DNA of 27,600 nt from DASUME01 sp041179425 (GTDB lineage: Bacteria; Myxococcota_A; Polyangia; Polyangiales; DASUME01), in NCBI GenBank assembly GCA_041179425.1, contig JBEGTL010000038.1:1-27600 (forward strand), read 5' to 3'. This document shows positions 18,511 to 25,600 of this stretch, in pieces (position 1 is the first letter of the stretch; each line of letters begins with the position of its first letter). The notes beneath the pieces are model-generated. The model was not told the DNA's origin. It made no database searches and saw only the letters and a program-made list of their open reading frames with translations. A program made the position numbers and the translations under genes.

Positions 18511-19131
18511 ATGAAGGAGCGCCGTCGCTGTGACTGGGCCGACAACAACGAGCTGCTAGCCAGCTACCACGACGAAGAATGGGGTGTGCCTGTACGGGAT
18601 GACCAGCAATGGTTCGCCAAATTGGTGCTCGACGGGGCGCAGGCAGGGCTTTCTTGGCTCACCATCCTCAAGCGTCGGGAGGGGTACTACGCCGCCTTTT
18701 ACGACTTCGACATCGAACGTGTCGCGCGCATGGGGACGGCCGACGTCGAGCGGCTGATGGGAGACACGGGCATCATCAGGAACCGGCTCAAGGTCGTGTC
18801 GGCGATCAAAAACGCGCGCGCGCTCAAGGCGGTGCAGCAAGAGTTTGGCTCGTTCGACGCCTATTTGTGGCGAGCGGTGGGGGGCGCACCCGTGCAGGCC
18901 CCGCTCCATGGTGGGACCTGGCCCGCCCGTACCGAGCTCTCGGACGCGCTGAGCAAAGATCTCAAAAAGCGCGGTTTCTCGTTCGTCGGGTCCACCATCG
19001 TTTACGCTTTCATGCAGGCCACGGGGTTGGTCAACGACCACCGGCAGGACTGCTTTCGGCGCGCTCCCGTTGCGAAGCTCGCCAAGGGGTTTGCGGCTCA
19101 GCCCGCGAGGTCTGCCCGCGCGCGCAAATAG
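18511..19131 (+). CDS. tag: DNA-3-methyladenine glycosylase I
   Basis: Excises 3-methyladenine from alkylated DNA. The protein has 206 aa, near the usual 187. The zinc site of the family is complete: Cys7, His20, His177 and Cys181, with spacings equal to E. coli Tag (4, 17, 175, 179). The body shows YHDEEWGVP, QAGLSWLTILKRR and GIIRNRLKV. The base-contacting Glu38 of E. coli Tag aligns with Asp41 here (LDGAQAGLSW), a conservative change. ATG 18511 begins just before the first zinc Cys, so longer starts back to 18388 are unlikely. It is divergent from the thiolase and followed nine bases later by the cupin gene. Confidence 0.95.
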   Translation: MKERRRCDWADNNELLASYHDEEWGVPVRDDQQWFAKLVLDGAQAGLSWLTILKRREGYYAAFYDFDIERVARMGTADVERLMGDTGIIRNRLKVVSAIKNARALKAVQQEFGSFDAYLWRAVGGAPVQAPLHGGTWPARTELSDALSKDLKKRGFSFVGSTIVYAFMQATGLVNDHRQDCFRRAPVAKLAKGFAAQPARSARARK

Positions 19132-19140
19132 GAGGCCATC

Positions 19141-19551
19141 GTGGCGCAAGACGACCGAGAGCAAGAGAGCGCACGCCCATCACGCAGGCCCCCGTCGCTG
19201 CTCCCGGCAGGCGCATCGCTGATGACGATCGGAAACTTGCGGCTGGCGATCCCGCACGTGCTGCCGGACGAGCTGATCACGACGCTGGCCGAGGGGAAGG
19301 GCGCCCGGATCGAGCGGATCGTGTCGCGGGGGCACACGAGTGATCCGGGCTTCTGGTACGACCAGGAAGAAGACGAGTTCGTGCTGGTGACGCAGGGGCA
19401 CGCTCGCGTGGAGGTGGAGGAGCAGGGGGAGCTCGATCTGCGTGCTGGCGATTATCTGGTGTTGCCTGCTCATGTGAAGCATCGCGTGAAGTGGACGGAT
19501 CCTGCTCAGGATACTGTTTGGTTGGCTGTCTTTTACCGGGACTCTGAGTAA
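19141..19551 (+). CDS. Single-domain cupin protein
   Basis: A 136-aa cytosolic protein with one cupin beta-barrel (residues ~45-133). It contains FWYDQEEDEFVLVTQG and, about 25 residues later, GDYLVLPAHVKHRVKW, the two classical cupin motifs. The His and Glu residues for a metal are partly present. The substrate is unknown. The start is GTG 19141 because AGGAGG sits five bases before it, the strongest ribosome binding site in the window; the alternative ATG at 19222 would cut the N-terminus. The gene lies nine bases after tag, so they are probably co-transcribed. A repair role is not implied by sequence. Confidence 0.85.
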   Translation: MAQDDREQESARPSRRPPSLLPAGASLMTIGNLRLAIPHVLPDELITTLAEGKGARIERIVSRGHTSDPGFWYDQEEDEFVLVTQGHARVEVEEQGELDLRAGDYLVLPAHVKHRVKWTDPAQDTVWLAVFYRDSE

Positions 19552-19560
19552 CTCGTCCCG

Positions 19561-19648
19561 TTCTGCGTGCTCGCTTGTGGCGGTGTCCTACGGTGTGGCC
19601 GGCCTTCTGCGTGCTCGCGTGTGGCGGTGTCTCACGGTGGGGCCGGCC
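19561..19648. repeat. Two tandem copies of a 44-base unit
   Basis: Copy one is 19561-19604 and copy two 19605-19648. They match at 40 of 44 positions by my count and both begin TTCTGCGTGCTCGC and end GGCCGGCC. The copies are exactly adjacent and start nine bases after the cupin stop. 44 is not a multiple of three, and neither copy is coding. Confidence 0.85.
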
Positions 19649-19658
19649 GCCTCCGGCG

Positions 19659-19688
19659 CAAACCGATTTGCAGGAGCAAATCGGTTTG
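19659..19688. repeat. Perfect 13-bp hairpin with AGGA loop
   Basis: CAAACCGATTTGC (19659-19671) and GCAAATCGGTTTG (19676-19688) are exact reverse complements around a four-base loop. The stem is much more AT-rich than its surroundings. No T run follows, so it is not a standard intrinsic terminator. It may be a protein-binding palindrome or a relic of a small mobile element. Confidence 0.8.
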
Positions 19689-19887
19689 GCACACGCTGAA
19701 CTCGACGGGCCCCGATGTGCCCTACCGAAGACGTGCTCTGGCGGCGGTGGGTGGCAGGTCCTGTTTTTGTTTTTTGGGCGAGAAGTGCCAGAGCGCGTCG
19801 GGCGCGGAAAGCCTGCAAGCAGTCTTCCGACACCCAACGCGTCGCATCGGCGATGCGAGGACGCAGCGGATGGGTGGCGGCCGCTGA

Positions 19888-19921
19888 GGGTGGGGGGCCC
19901 GGTGGGGGGCCCGGGGGGCCC
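19888..19921 (+). repeat. G-run array (GGTGGGGGGCCC repeats)
   Basis: Two exact 12-base units GGTGGGGGGCCC (19889-19900 and 19901-19912) are followed by a shortened GGGGGGCCC (19913-19921). Four G runs of three or more, with loops of 1, 6 and 3 bases, fit the usual G-quadruplex rule on the plus strand. The region could also be slippage-prone. Confidence 0.7.
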
Positions 19922-19963
19922 GTGTGAATAGTAAGGTTGTCTCGAGTCCTTTGGGAAGTAAGC

Positions 19964-20095
19964 ATGAGCGAGGTGTACACGAAGCAGTGGTCCCAGTTCC
20001 TCGCTCGAGCGTACGGCGAGGCGTCGGCAGCTCGTTCGAGGCAACATGCAAGCATCGAAAGTAGAATCGGTTCATGCCAGGTCGCGTTGACGTAA
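19964..20095 (+). CDS. Possible 43-aa leader peptide before the ImmA/IrrE gene
   Basis: ATG 19964 is preceded by GGGAAG and opens a 43-codon frame that ends 22 bases inside the ImmA/IrrE gene in another frame. The product is hydrophilic and Ala/Ser/Arg-rich, and I recognise nothing in it. It may be a translated leader coupling to the next gene, a degraded gene end or chance. Confidence 0.2.
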   Translation: MSEVYTKQWSQFLARAYGEASAARSRQHASIESRIGSCQVALT

Positions 20096-21223
20096 AACCC
20101 CAGGTGCTGGCGTGGGCCTGCGACCGAAGCGGGCAGGGTGTCGAGCGTCTCATGGAGCGCATGGAGAAGCTGTCGGGTTGGCTCAGCGGCGCCGCGAAAC
20201 CCACCTTCAAGCAGCTCGAGGAGTTCGCCGCCGCAACGCACACCCCGCTCGGCTATCTATTCTTGACCGAACCGCCGACGGAGACTCTGCCGATTCCGGA
20301 CTTTCGAACTGTCGGGGGATGCTCTTCAAGCTCGCCCCAGCCCTGAGCTTCTCGACACCATCTATGTGATGCAGCAACGCCAATCTTGGTTGCGAGATGA
20401 ACTCGTCGAAGATGGCGCCGATACGCTGTCGTTTGTCGGGAGTGCCCGGCTCGCCGATGATCCAGACGTAGTTGCGGCCGAGATGAGGCGCGTGGTTGGA
20501 CTCGAGGTTGGATGGGCCGGCTCCGTTCGAACCTGGCAGGAGGCCATCCTTGAGCTCCGGCGAAGATTCGAACAGCTCGGCATCATGACGGTGATCAATG
20601 GCGTGGTCGGCAACAACACTCACCGCTCGCTGAACGTGGCCGAGTTTCGCGGATTCGCGATCAGTGATACCCACGCGCCGCTGATCTTTGTGAACGGTGC
20701 GGACGCCAAATCCGCTCAAATCTTCACGCTTGTACACGAGCTGGCTCATGTATGGCTTGGCGTTGAGGGACTATCCGGCTTCGAAGGATTGCTCCCCAAC
20801 GGAGCGGAAGTTGAGAGTTGGTGCAATGCGGCGGCGGCGGAGTTTCTCGTTCCTGCTCGCGACCTCAGAGCGCTGTGGGGCGACGTGAAGCGAACGGATA
20901 CGCCATTCGACATACTGGCGCGAAACTTCAAGGTGAGCCCTGTTGTTGCCGCGCGGCGTGCTTGGGATCTGCGGCTGATCGGTCGCGACACATTCTTCTC
21001 GTTCTACGAAGCCTACACAGAGCAAGAGCGTCACCAAAAGCCGCGCACCGGAGGCGGTGACTTTTACAACAACCAGAACACGCGAGTCGGCGCTCTGTTC
21101 GCAGGCCGTGTCATTCGAGCGGCGATGGAAGGCCGGATCGGTTTCAAGGAGGCGTACGACCTGACCGGTCTGCGCGGCGGCACCTTTCAAGAGTATGCCG
21201 CTCGCTTGGGGCTCGACCTGTGA
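20074..21223 (+). pseudogene. ImmA/IrrE metallopeptidase with HTH-like N-terminus, frameshifted
   Basis: The first part (20074-20346) begins MPGRVDVKP. It has an XRE-like helical region (WLSGAAKPTFKQLEEFAAAT) and TPLGYLFLTEPP...LPIPDFRTVG, the N-terminal half of the COG2856/ImmA group. It then runs out of frame. The second frame continues the family directly after 20317 (GDALQARPSPELLDTIYVMQ) to the TGA at 21221-21223. It carries zinc protease motif HELAH (bases ~20735-20749) and the helper segment AEVESWCNAAAAEFLVP. The break lies in a run of five G at 20314-20318; removing one G restores one protein of ~382 aa. It may be a true mutation, a sequencing error or programmed slippage. Such proteins usually cleave a repressor or act as the antitoxin-like partner of DUF4411 proteins. 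The stop overlaps the next start. Confidence 0.85.
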
Positions 21224-21921
21224 TGCCCTCAGGAAACCGATACGTCTTCGACTCGGACGTCTTCATCACGGCCAAGAACCGCTACTACGCCTTCGATATT
21301 TGCCCCGGCTTCTGGCAGGGCTTGATTCGGAGGCATTCGGAAGGGCGCGCTTTCAGCATAGACCGAGTGAGAAACGAACTTCTCGCCGGACGTGATACAG
21401 AAGACTTGTACCGGTGGGTGAAAGACGACGTGCCGCCTAGCTTCTTCGTGAGCGTGGACGAACCGTCGGTACAAGGGAAGTTTGGCGACATCATGATGTG
21501 GGCTCAGCGTCGGCCGGTTCTCGACGCGGCGAAAGCCAAATTCGCCACCGGTGCGGATGGCTGGCTGGTCGCGTATGCAGCTGCTCACGGAGTCATCGTT
21601 GTAACCAACGAGCAAGCCGCTCCCGATTCTAAGCGGGAGATCAAACTACCAGACGTGTTTCTGCTGAGCCACTTCAGGGGTTCTTGTCCCGCTCGGGCGC
21701 CGGCTCGAGCAGCCCTGCAAGACCGTCCACGCGACCATGGGCAGGTAGGGCTGTGGGCTTTCCCCCATAGCCAACCTCGTGCGGGCTCCGCAGCTTGGTC
21801 CAACCACGATTCTGCCGACCGCCGGCCACGCCCCGGTGAAACAGTGGCTCTTACTGTGCCGCGCTCGGCGCTCGGCAGAATCGCTACTACTTCTGCGATC
21901 TCCCCGAACGCATCGGCGTAG
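21223..21921 (+). CDS. DUF4411 PIN-like protein with replaced C-terminus
   Basis: Start ATG 21223 overlaps the upstream TGA by one base (TGATG), indicating translational coupling. Residues 5-145 match the DUF4411 PIN-like family, putative RNases paired with ImmA/IrrE genes. Acidic residues Asp10 (VFDSDVFI), Glu52 (VRNELL), Asp112 (ADGWLVAYA) and Glu130 (VVTNE) fit a PIN active site. Family members end ~160 aa, shortly after a KLPDV-type segment. Here, after KLPDV (near base 21655), the sequence turns into unrelated Arg/Ala/Pro-rich residues and runs on to 233 aa into a dispersed repeat. The last conserved strand or helix is probably lost, so the protein may be inactive. Toxin activity is inferred from family context. 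Confidence 0.75.
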   Translation: MPSGNRYVFDSDVFITAKNRYYAFDICPGFWQGLIRRHSEGRAFSIDRVRNELLAGRDTEDLYRWVKDDVPPSFFVSVDEPSVQGKFGDIMMWAQRRPVLDAAKAKFATGADGWLVAYAAAHGVIVVTNEQAAPDSKREIKLPDVFLLSHFRGSCPARAPARAALQDRPRDHGQVGLWAFPHSQPRAGSAAWSNHDSADRRPRPGETVALTVPRSALGRIATTSAISPNASA

Positions 21922-21946
21922 AGCCGAAGGGCCGAACGGCGGCGCC
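21895..21946 (-). repeat. Interspersed repeat, copy A (short)
   Basis: These 52 bases match copy B (23984-24037 part) at about 49 positions, from GCGATCTCCCCGAACGCATC to GGCCGAACGGCGGCGCC. The distal half seen in copies B and C is missing. The GGCGCC end abuts a headless coding fragment that reads away from it; the other end abuts the foreign tail of the DUF4411 gene. The strand is given as the direction in which the GGCGCC end comes first. Confidence 0.8.
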
Positions 21947-22051
21947 GTCAACGTGATCGTGGGCGGCGAGGCTCCGCTCGATCAGCCGTTCCTCAGCAAC
22001 GCGCCGAGCTACGAGATCGACCTGGTGATCACCAAGCTGCGCGCCCGCTGA
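21947..22051 (+). pseudogene. Headless 3' coding fragment
   Basis: The frame reads VNVIVGGEAPLDQPFLSN and then SYEIDLVITKLRAR before TGA at 22049-22051. It has natural protein composition and a clean stop but no start; it begins right at the end of repeat copy A. I do not recognise the parent gene. It is best read as the tail of a gene whose front was lost when the repeat arrived or recombined. Confidence 0.4.
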
Positions 22052-22173
22052 GCGCGCCGCCCCGCTCCCCGGGTGTTCCACTGTCGCGACCGAGCTCGCC
22101 CGCGCTCGACGTGAGCGCGCGGCGCATGCGCCTGGCAGTCAGGTCGCCGTAGGCGGACAGCGCGCGCAGTCGC

Positions 22174-22866
22174 TCAGTCGAGGGCCTCGAAGACAGCCAC
22201 GGGCCAGCCCGCCATGGTCTGCATGGACCCACCGTCGAAGCTGCCGTCCTGGCCGAACACGAGGCGCAGAGCGAGGTCACGGTCCGGCTGCGGGAAGTCC
22301 ACGAGCTGTGCAGCGGACCCGAGCGCGAGCTCCACGTTGGCCAGTCGTGTGCCGACCTGCAGCGTACCTGGCCATTGCCCCTGCAGCCGTCGATCGGTGG
22401 TGTGCACGGAGAGGATGCCTTGCAGGGCCAGGTGCGACTCCGGACAACCGGCCTCGGCCAGCACGCCCTCTTCGCCCGTTCGCCGGATCCCGACCGCCAC
22501 AACCGAGCCTGGAACGAATGCAACGACAGCGTCAGAATCGCGGTCGTTCTTGAGCCAGTCGGTCCAGCGGACGCGCACCCGCCAGCTCCGTCGGTACCGC
22601 GCACGGACGACCGAGGTCGGTTCGCCATTCGCTGCCACGTCTTCATCGTGCAAGGCGCGCTCGCTCTGCGCGCACGCATGCTGTGCGGGTCTCACACTGC
22701 GATCATCGAAGACAGACTCGGCCTTGGAGGAGGCAGGCGCCGGGGAGGACGCGCCCCGCACGGTGCCGTGACAAGCGGGTAGCGCGAGCAGGGCGAGCGA
22801 CGTCAGAGCGAGTTGCAGGCGTGTGCGGGATAGGCTGTGCTTGGAAAGTTTTTGATGTCGGTGCAC
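22174..22866 (-). CDS. Lipoprotein paired with the trypsin-like protease (copy 1)
   Basis: About 230 aa from GTG 22866, which lies 64 bases inside the protease 3' end. The signal region has basic residues, then LALTSLALLALPAC (lipobox LPAC). A Ser/Ala/Pro/Glu spacer and a ~140-aa soluble domain with one central Cys and strand-like repeats follow. No domain is recognised. The homologous position of the start ATG in the second copy (25189) is CTG here (22818), so either GTG 22866 or a CTG is used. The product is probably exported to the envelope and acts with the co-transcribed protease, for example as an inhibitor or anchor, which is inference. Confidence 0.65.
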   Translation of the reverse strand: MHRHQKLSKHSLSRTRLQLALTSLALLALPACHGTVRGASSPAPASSKAESVFDDRSVRPAQHACAQSERALHDEDVAANGEPTSVVRARYRRSWRVRVRWTDWLKNDRDSDAVVAFVPGSVVAVGIRRTGEEGVLAEAGCPESHLALQGILSVHTTDRRLQGQWPGTLQVGTRLANVELALGSAAQLVDFPQPDRDLALRLVFGQDGSFDGGSMQTMAGWPVAVFEALD

Positions 22867-23750
22867 ATGACCGACTGTATGTCGAAGCTGATGCGCACTG
22901 CAATGTTGGTCGGCTGGCCGTTGATGGTGCCGCTGTTCGATATGATTCCGAGCAACACCTTCCGTGAATTGTTCGTCTCCGTCGCGTAGACGGCGCCGCC
23001 GCTCTGGCCTCGGTCCCAATCGGTCGCGACGGAAAGGAATGTGGTGCCCACGTTGAGCGAGGAGACCGGGGCATCGTACTGATAGCCACCGCAATGCTTG
23101 TTGGCGAGCGGGGACGCAGCGCACGTGGCGAGCGTGCCGCTGTACTCATTGCCGCCACTCGAGCTCGCCGTGTGCTCGAGCGGGAAGCCCACCGCGTGGC
23201 GATTGGTGGTGGCGCCGATCTGTGCGTCCGTGCGCGCCAACGCGTCGAACCAGCCGGCCGTGGAGTCGGAGTCGTTCAGACGTATCAGCGCCCAGTCGTG
23301 GGCATAGTTTCCCTGTGTGGAGTTCCACTGGCTGGGAATGATGATGGCCGCGACCCCAAACTTCGCCTTGACGGGCATGTTGGCGGACGCGTTGCCACTT
23401 CCGAACTGACCGTAGACGACGCGCGTCGAGTTGACGTCGGTCTGCGTCGTCTTCACTCCCTGAAACCAGTAGTCGATGCAGTGCGCGGCCGTAAGCAAGT
23501 GACGCGGACCGACCTTGAAGGCGCTGCAGTGGGCCCAGGTGACACTGGCAGTGGGACGTAGTGCCGCCATGGCGCTCCACGGATACGCCGTGGAGCTTGC
23601 GGCACTCACTAGAGTGCGATCATCCGTTCCGATCACTACGGGCTGTGCGAGCACCGAGATCTCGTCGCCAGATTCAGTGAAGTCGGAGGGCACCGGCTCA
23701 TCGCTCGGCGAGGCGCAGCTGGAGATGCCGAAGAGCGCGACCGACATCAT
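22803..23750 (-). CDS. Secreted trypsin-like serine protease (S1 fold)
   Basis: A 315-aa protease with an intact triad: His90 in LLTAAHC, Asp152 in HDWALIRL and Ser250 in GQSGGAV (Gln in place of the usual Asp before Ser). Several Cys pairs are visible, and the C-terminus is PSTAYPAHAC plus three residues. The N-terminus reads VALFGISSC, a good lipobox (ISSC) with an unusually short signal, so the true start may lie upstream. The frame is open to 24110 but has no better start than ATG 23750 or 23747. It would act in the periplasm or at the cell surface. Upstream lies repeat copy B; downstream the lipoprotein overlaps its end. Confidence 0.88.
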   Translation of the reverse strand: MMSVALFGISSCASPSDEPVPSDFTESGDEISVLAQPVVIGTDDRTLVSAASSTAYPWSAMAALRPTASVTWAHCSAFKVGPRHLLTAAHCIDYWFQGVKTTQTDVNSTRVVYGQFGSGNASANMPVKAKFGVAAIIIPSQWNSTQGNYAHDWALIRLNDSDSTAGWFDALARTDAQIGATTNRHAVGFPLEHTASSSGGNEYSGTLATCAASPLANKHCGGYQYDAPVSSLNVGTTFLSVATDWDRGQSGGAVYATETNNSRKVLLGIISNSGTINGQPTNIAVRISFDIQSVMCTDIKNFPSTAYPAHACNSL

Positions 23751-23928
23751 CAGTTTTCTGTGCAGAGCAGCGGGCCTGGGACGGATCCTGTGGTGGTGGG
23801 GAAGCTGTGCGGAAGCGAAGAGAGGGAGGCTCGTGCGAGCGACATGATATCGCCGTACACCGCGCCTGATTAGCTTCGACCTGACTTTGCGCCGTCGGAA
23901 TTCGATCGCTTCACCCCGGCTCCATGCA

Positions 23929-24037
23929 GAGGATAAGCCGTACAAACGGCACCCTCCGCCCGCAGGGCGACGTAACGCATTTTCAGCGATCTCCCCGAAC
24001 GCATCGGCGCAGCCCCGAAGGGCCGAACGGCGGCGCC
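23929..24037 (-). repeat. Interspersed repeat, copy B (full)
   Basis: About 109 bases lying between the protease start and a headless fragment. Its half nearer the protease (GAGGATAAGCCG to ACGTAACGCA) is identical to copy C over about 50 bases. Its other half, ending GGCGGCGCC, matches copy A. It contains short self-complementary pieces (GCCGT/ACGGC and CGCCC/GGGCG). No frame in it is convincingly coding. Confidence 0.85.
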
Positions 24038-24248
24038 TTTCGCGGTCGCCCAGCTGGCACGACTCACCCACGATCGACAGCGCGATCTCGCCCCCGCGCT
24101 GCGCGAGCAAGCGGCCGTAGCGCTGGGCCGCGCGCGGGATGCCGAGCTGTGGATCAAGCTCATCCGAGAAGGAGGAGAGCTGACCGCTGCCGAGGAGGGT
24201 CGCGTCTTCGGGGAGTCCTTGCCACCTGGGATCCGGCTGGCGGACTGA
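24038..24248 (+). pseudogene. Headless 3' coding fragment
   Basis: From the end of repeat copy B the plus strand reads FAVAQLARLTHDRQRDLAP, then ALREQAAVALGRARDAELWI and a Glu-rich end closing GIRLAD before TGA 24246-24248. It is helical, charged and natural-looking, yet no start codon exists between the repeat and the fragment. The parent gene is not recognised. Like the other fragments here it begins exactly where a repeat copy ends. Confidence 0.4.
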
Positions 24249-24418
24249 CGGGCTCTCGATCGGTCAAGCCGTGTCTCAGCTAGCACTCACCGAACAGATA
24301 CGCTTCACGTGCTCGAGGACCTGCACAAGACCAGCGCTGGGCGCAGCGAAGGGTCCAATCCCACCGTAACTCCCAACTGGTCGACGCGTCTCGCGCACCG
24401 GCGAGCGTGTGTCCACGC

Positions 24419-25189
24419 TTACGGTGTCTTCTCAGGAAGCCCCGCGAGCGGCCGCCAGGTGCCCTTCGCGTCAAGGACGACGAGGTCTCCAGTCGGACGC
24501 GTGTGCCAGTACAGCATGCCATGCAGTCGCGTAGTGCCGGCTACGAGCAGCCGAGACAGTGCGGGTGGCGCGTGGTCGAGGTCGAGCCGAACCACACCGG
24601 GTGGCCCGCTGTAGTCGACGCGCACGGGCGCCTGCAGGTCGAGGAGGTGGTCGGACGTGCGTAGCGATAGGTTGGCGGTGAAGAACTGACCGGCGTTGCA
24701 GGCCAGGGGCTCGGGCGAACCGGGGCCACACGTGACCTCCACCCCCACGACGTTGGATAGGCTGGCGGAGAGGCGCGTGGCCCGCGGCGTCCCGGCCGAC
24801 CACGCGCCTGCGCGCCAAAACACCACAGCCTCACGGGTACCGTTGAGCTGCTCCGTAGCGTCTGCGACGGTCGCGCCCTCGATCACGGCCGACGGCAGCA
24901 GGCGCCTCGGCGCTGCGCAGTCGCACTGCACAGTGCCCGACACATGTTCGTCCCCACTGAGAGAACCTGGATCAGGGTGACGCGGGCCATCGAGGTCGCG
25001 TAGTGGATCGCTGCCACCCGATGAGGTCGCCTCGGTCGATACATCGTCCGCTCGCATGTCGTCCGCTCGCACGTCGCCCGCTACTGGCGGCACAGCTCCA
25101 GCAGCGGCTGCAAGTGAAGGGCGCGTGCTGTCAGGGGCGCCGTGGCTGCAGCCCACGAGCATGAGTGCGAATGCGATCAGGGCCCGCAT
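24419..25189 (-). CDS. Lipoprotein paired with the truncated protease (copy 2)
   Basis: A 256-aa protein from ATG 25189, which overlaps the end of the protease remnant by 13 bases. The signal MRALIAFALMLVGC has a textbook lipobox (LVGC). An Ala/Asp/Arg/Val spacer with the short repeat VRADDMRADDV follows, then a soluble domain containing Cys residues, an FFTANLSL strand and a WHTRPTGDLVVLD end. It occupies the same position relative to its protease as the lipoprotein at 22174, and the C-terminal halves look distantly alike (strand pattern around LSLRTSD versus LSVHTTD). A longer frame back to 25237 would place the signal peptide internally, so it is rejected. It is probably still expressed, though its partner is broken. 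Confidence 0.72.
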   Translation of the reverse strand: MRALIAFALMLVGCSHGAPDSTRPSLAAAAGAVPPVAGDVRADDMRADDVSTEATSSGGSDPLRDLDGPRHPDPGSLSGDEHVSGTVQCDCAAPRRLLPSAVIEGATVADATEQLNGTREAVVFWRAGAWSAGTPRATRLSASLSNVVGVEVTCGPGSPEPLACNAGQFFTANLSLRTSDHLLDLQAPVRVDYSGPPGVVRLDLDHAPPALSRLLVAGTTRLHGMLYWHTRPTGDLVVLDAKGTWRPLAGLPEKTP

Positions 25190-25440
25190 TCGTGCGCAGG
25201 ATAGCTGGTGCTCGGATTTGCGCGGATCTCTTGGCATAGCTTCGTCACGATGGCAGAGGTCAGTCGACGCGCAACGCTCTTCGTAGTTGTGAGGTTCGAG
25301 TAGGAGATGATGCCGAATGCAACGAACTGCGACACTCCCGGCATCACACCGTACGCAGGCCCGCCGCTCTGGCCGACAGCCCAGTCGGAGCTCGTTTCGA
25401 TGAAGTTGGCGTTCAAGGTGAACGGCGAGGAAAGCCAGTC
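25177..25440 (-). pseudogene. C-terminal remnant of a second trypsin-like protease
   Basis: About 87 codons survive, with the catalytic Ser in VGQSGGPAYG, the strand FGIISYS and the tail NPSTSYPAHEC. These match the end of the protease at 22803 (GQSGGAVYA, LGIISNS, FPSTAYPAHAC). The His and Asp of the triad are missing. At about 25430-25445 the sequence switches to the coiled-coil fragment encoded on the other strand. The reading frame stays open past the junction by chance as Leu/Gly repeats, but the joined protein would not be a protease. Confidence 0.8.
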
Positions 25441-25600
25441 GTGGCCGAGCGAGACGCGAAGCTCGCCGAGCGAGACGCGCAGATCGTCGCCCAGGCCGAG
25501 CAGGTCACCGCCCAGGCCGAGCAGCTCACTGCCCAGGCCGAGCAGCTGGCCAAGCTGACCGAGCAGGTGGCCGAGCTCACGGAGCGGTTGGGCCGCAGCG
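25441..25600 (+). pseudogene. Coiled-coil fragment, probably IS66-type transposase N-terminus
   Basis: GTG 25441 opens a frame of repeated AERDAKLAERDAQ and AQAEQ units leading to LTEQVAELTERLGRS. That stretch resembles the coiled-coil leader of IS66-family transposases just before their NSS-PPS segment. Homology stops right there (near 25600), where unrelated sequence begins. Low-complexity coiled coils mislead easily, so the assignment is tentative. It replaces the 5' part of the second protease gene. No terminal inverted repeats are evident. Confidence 0.4.

Larger units (their letters stand above)
19552..20073. other. Non-coding, repeat-rich block
   Basis: About 520 bases between the cupin gene and the ImmA/IrrE gene. 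No convincing gene is visible: frames open here on both strands are low-complexity and lack ribosome binding sites. The block holds a 44-base tandem duplication (19561-19648), a perfect 13-bp hairpin (19659-19688), a 7-bp hairpin TCGCATC/GATGCGA (19842-19858), a T-rich stretch near 19762-19776 and a G/C-run array (19888-19921). It marks the boundary between the orderly left part and the rearranged right part of the window. Confidence 0.7.

Noticed and set aside
19664..19776. Intrinsic terminator for the cupin gene (13-bp hairpin and later T-rich stretch)
   Set aside because: The T-rich stretch is about 75 bases away from the hairpin and interrupted, so the two do not form a standard terminator.
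19588..20243. Long minus-strand frames over the repeat block, rich in Pro/Arg/Gly
   Set aside because: They run across the tandem repeat, hairpin and G runs, have shadow-like composition, no ribosome binding site, and overlap the real ImmA/IrrE start.
23751..24110. Extended N-terminus of the intact protease
   Set aside because: The frame is open but passes through repeat copy B, and the added residues do not resemble a signal peptide.
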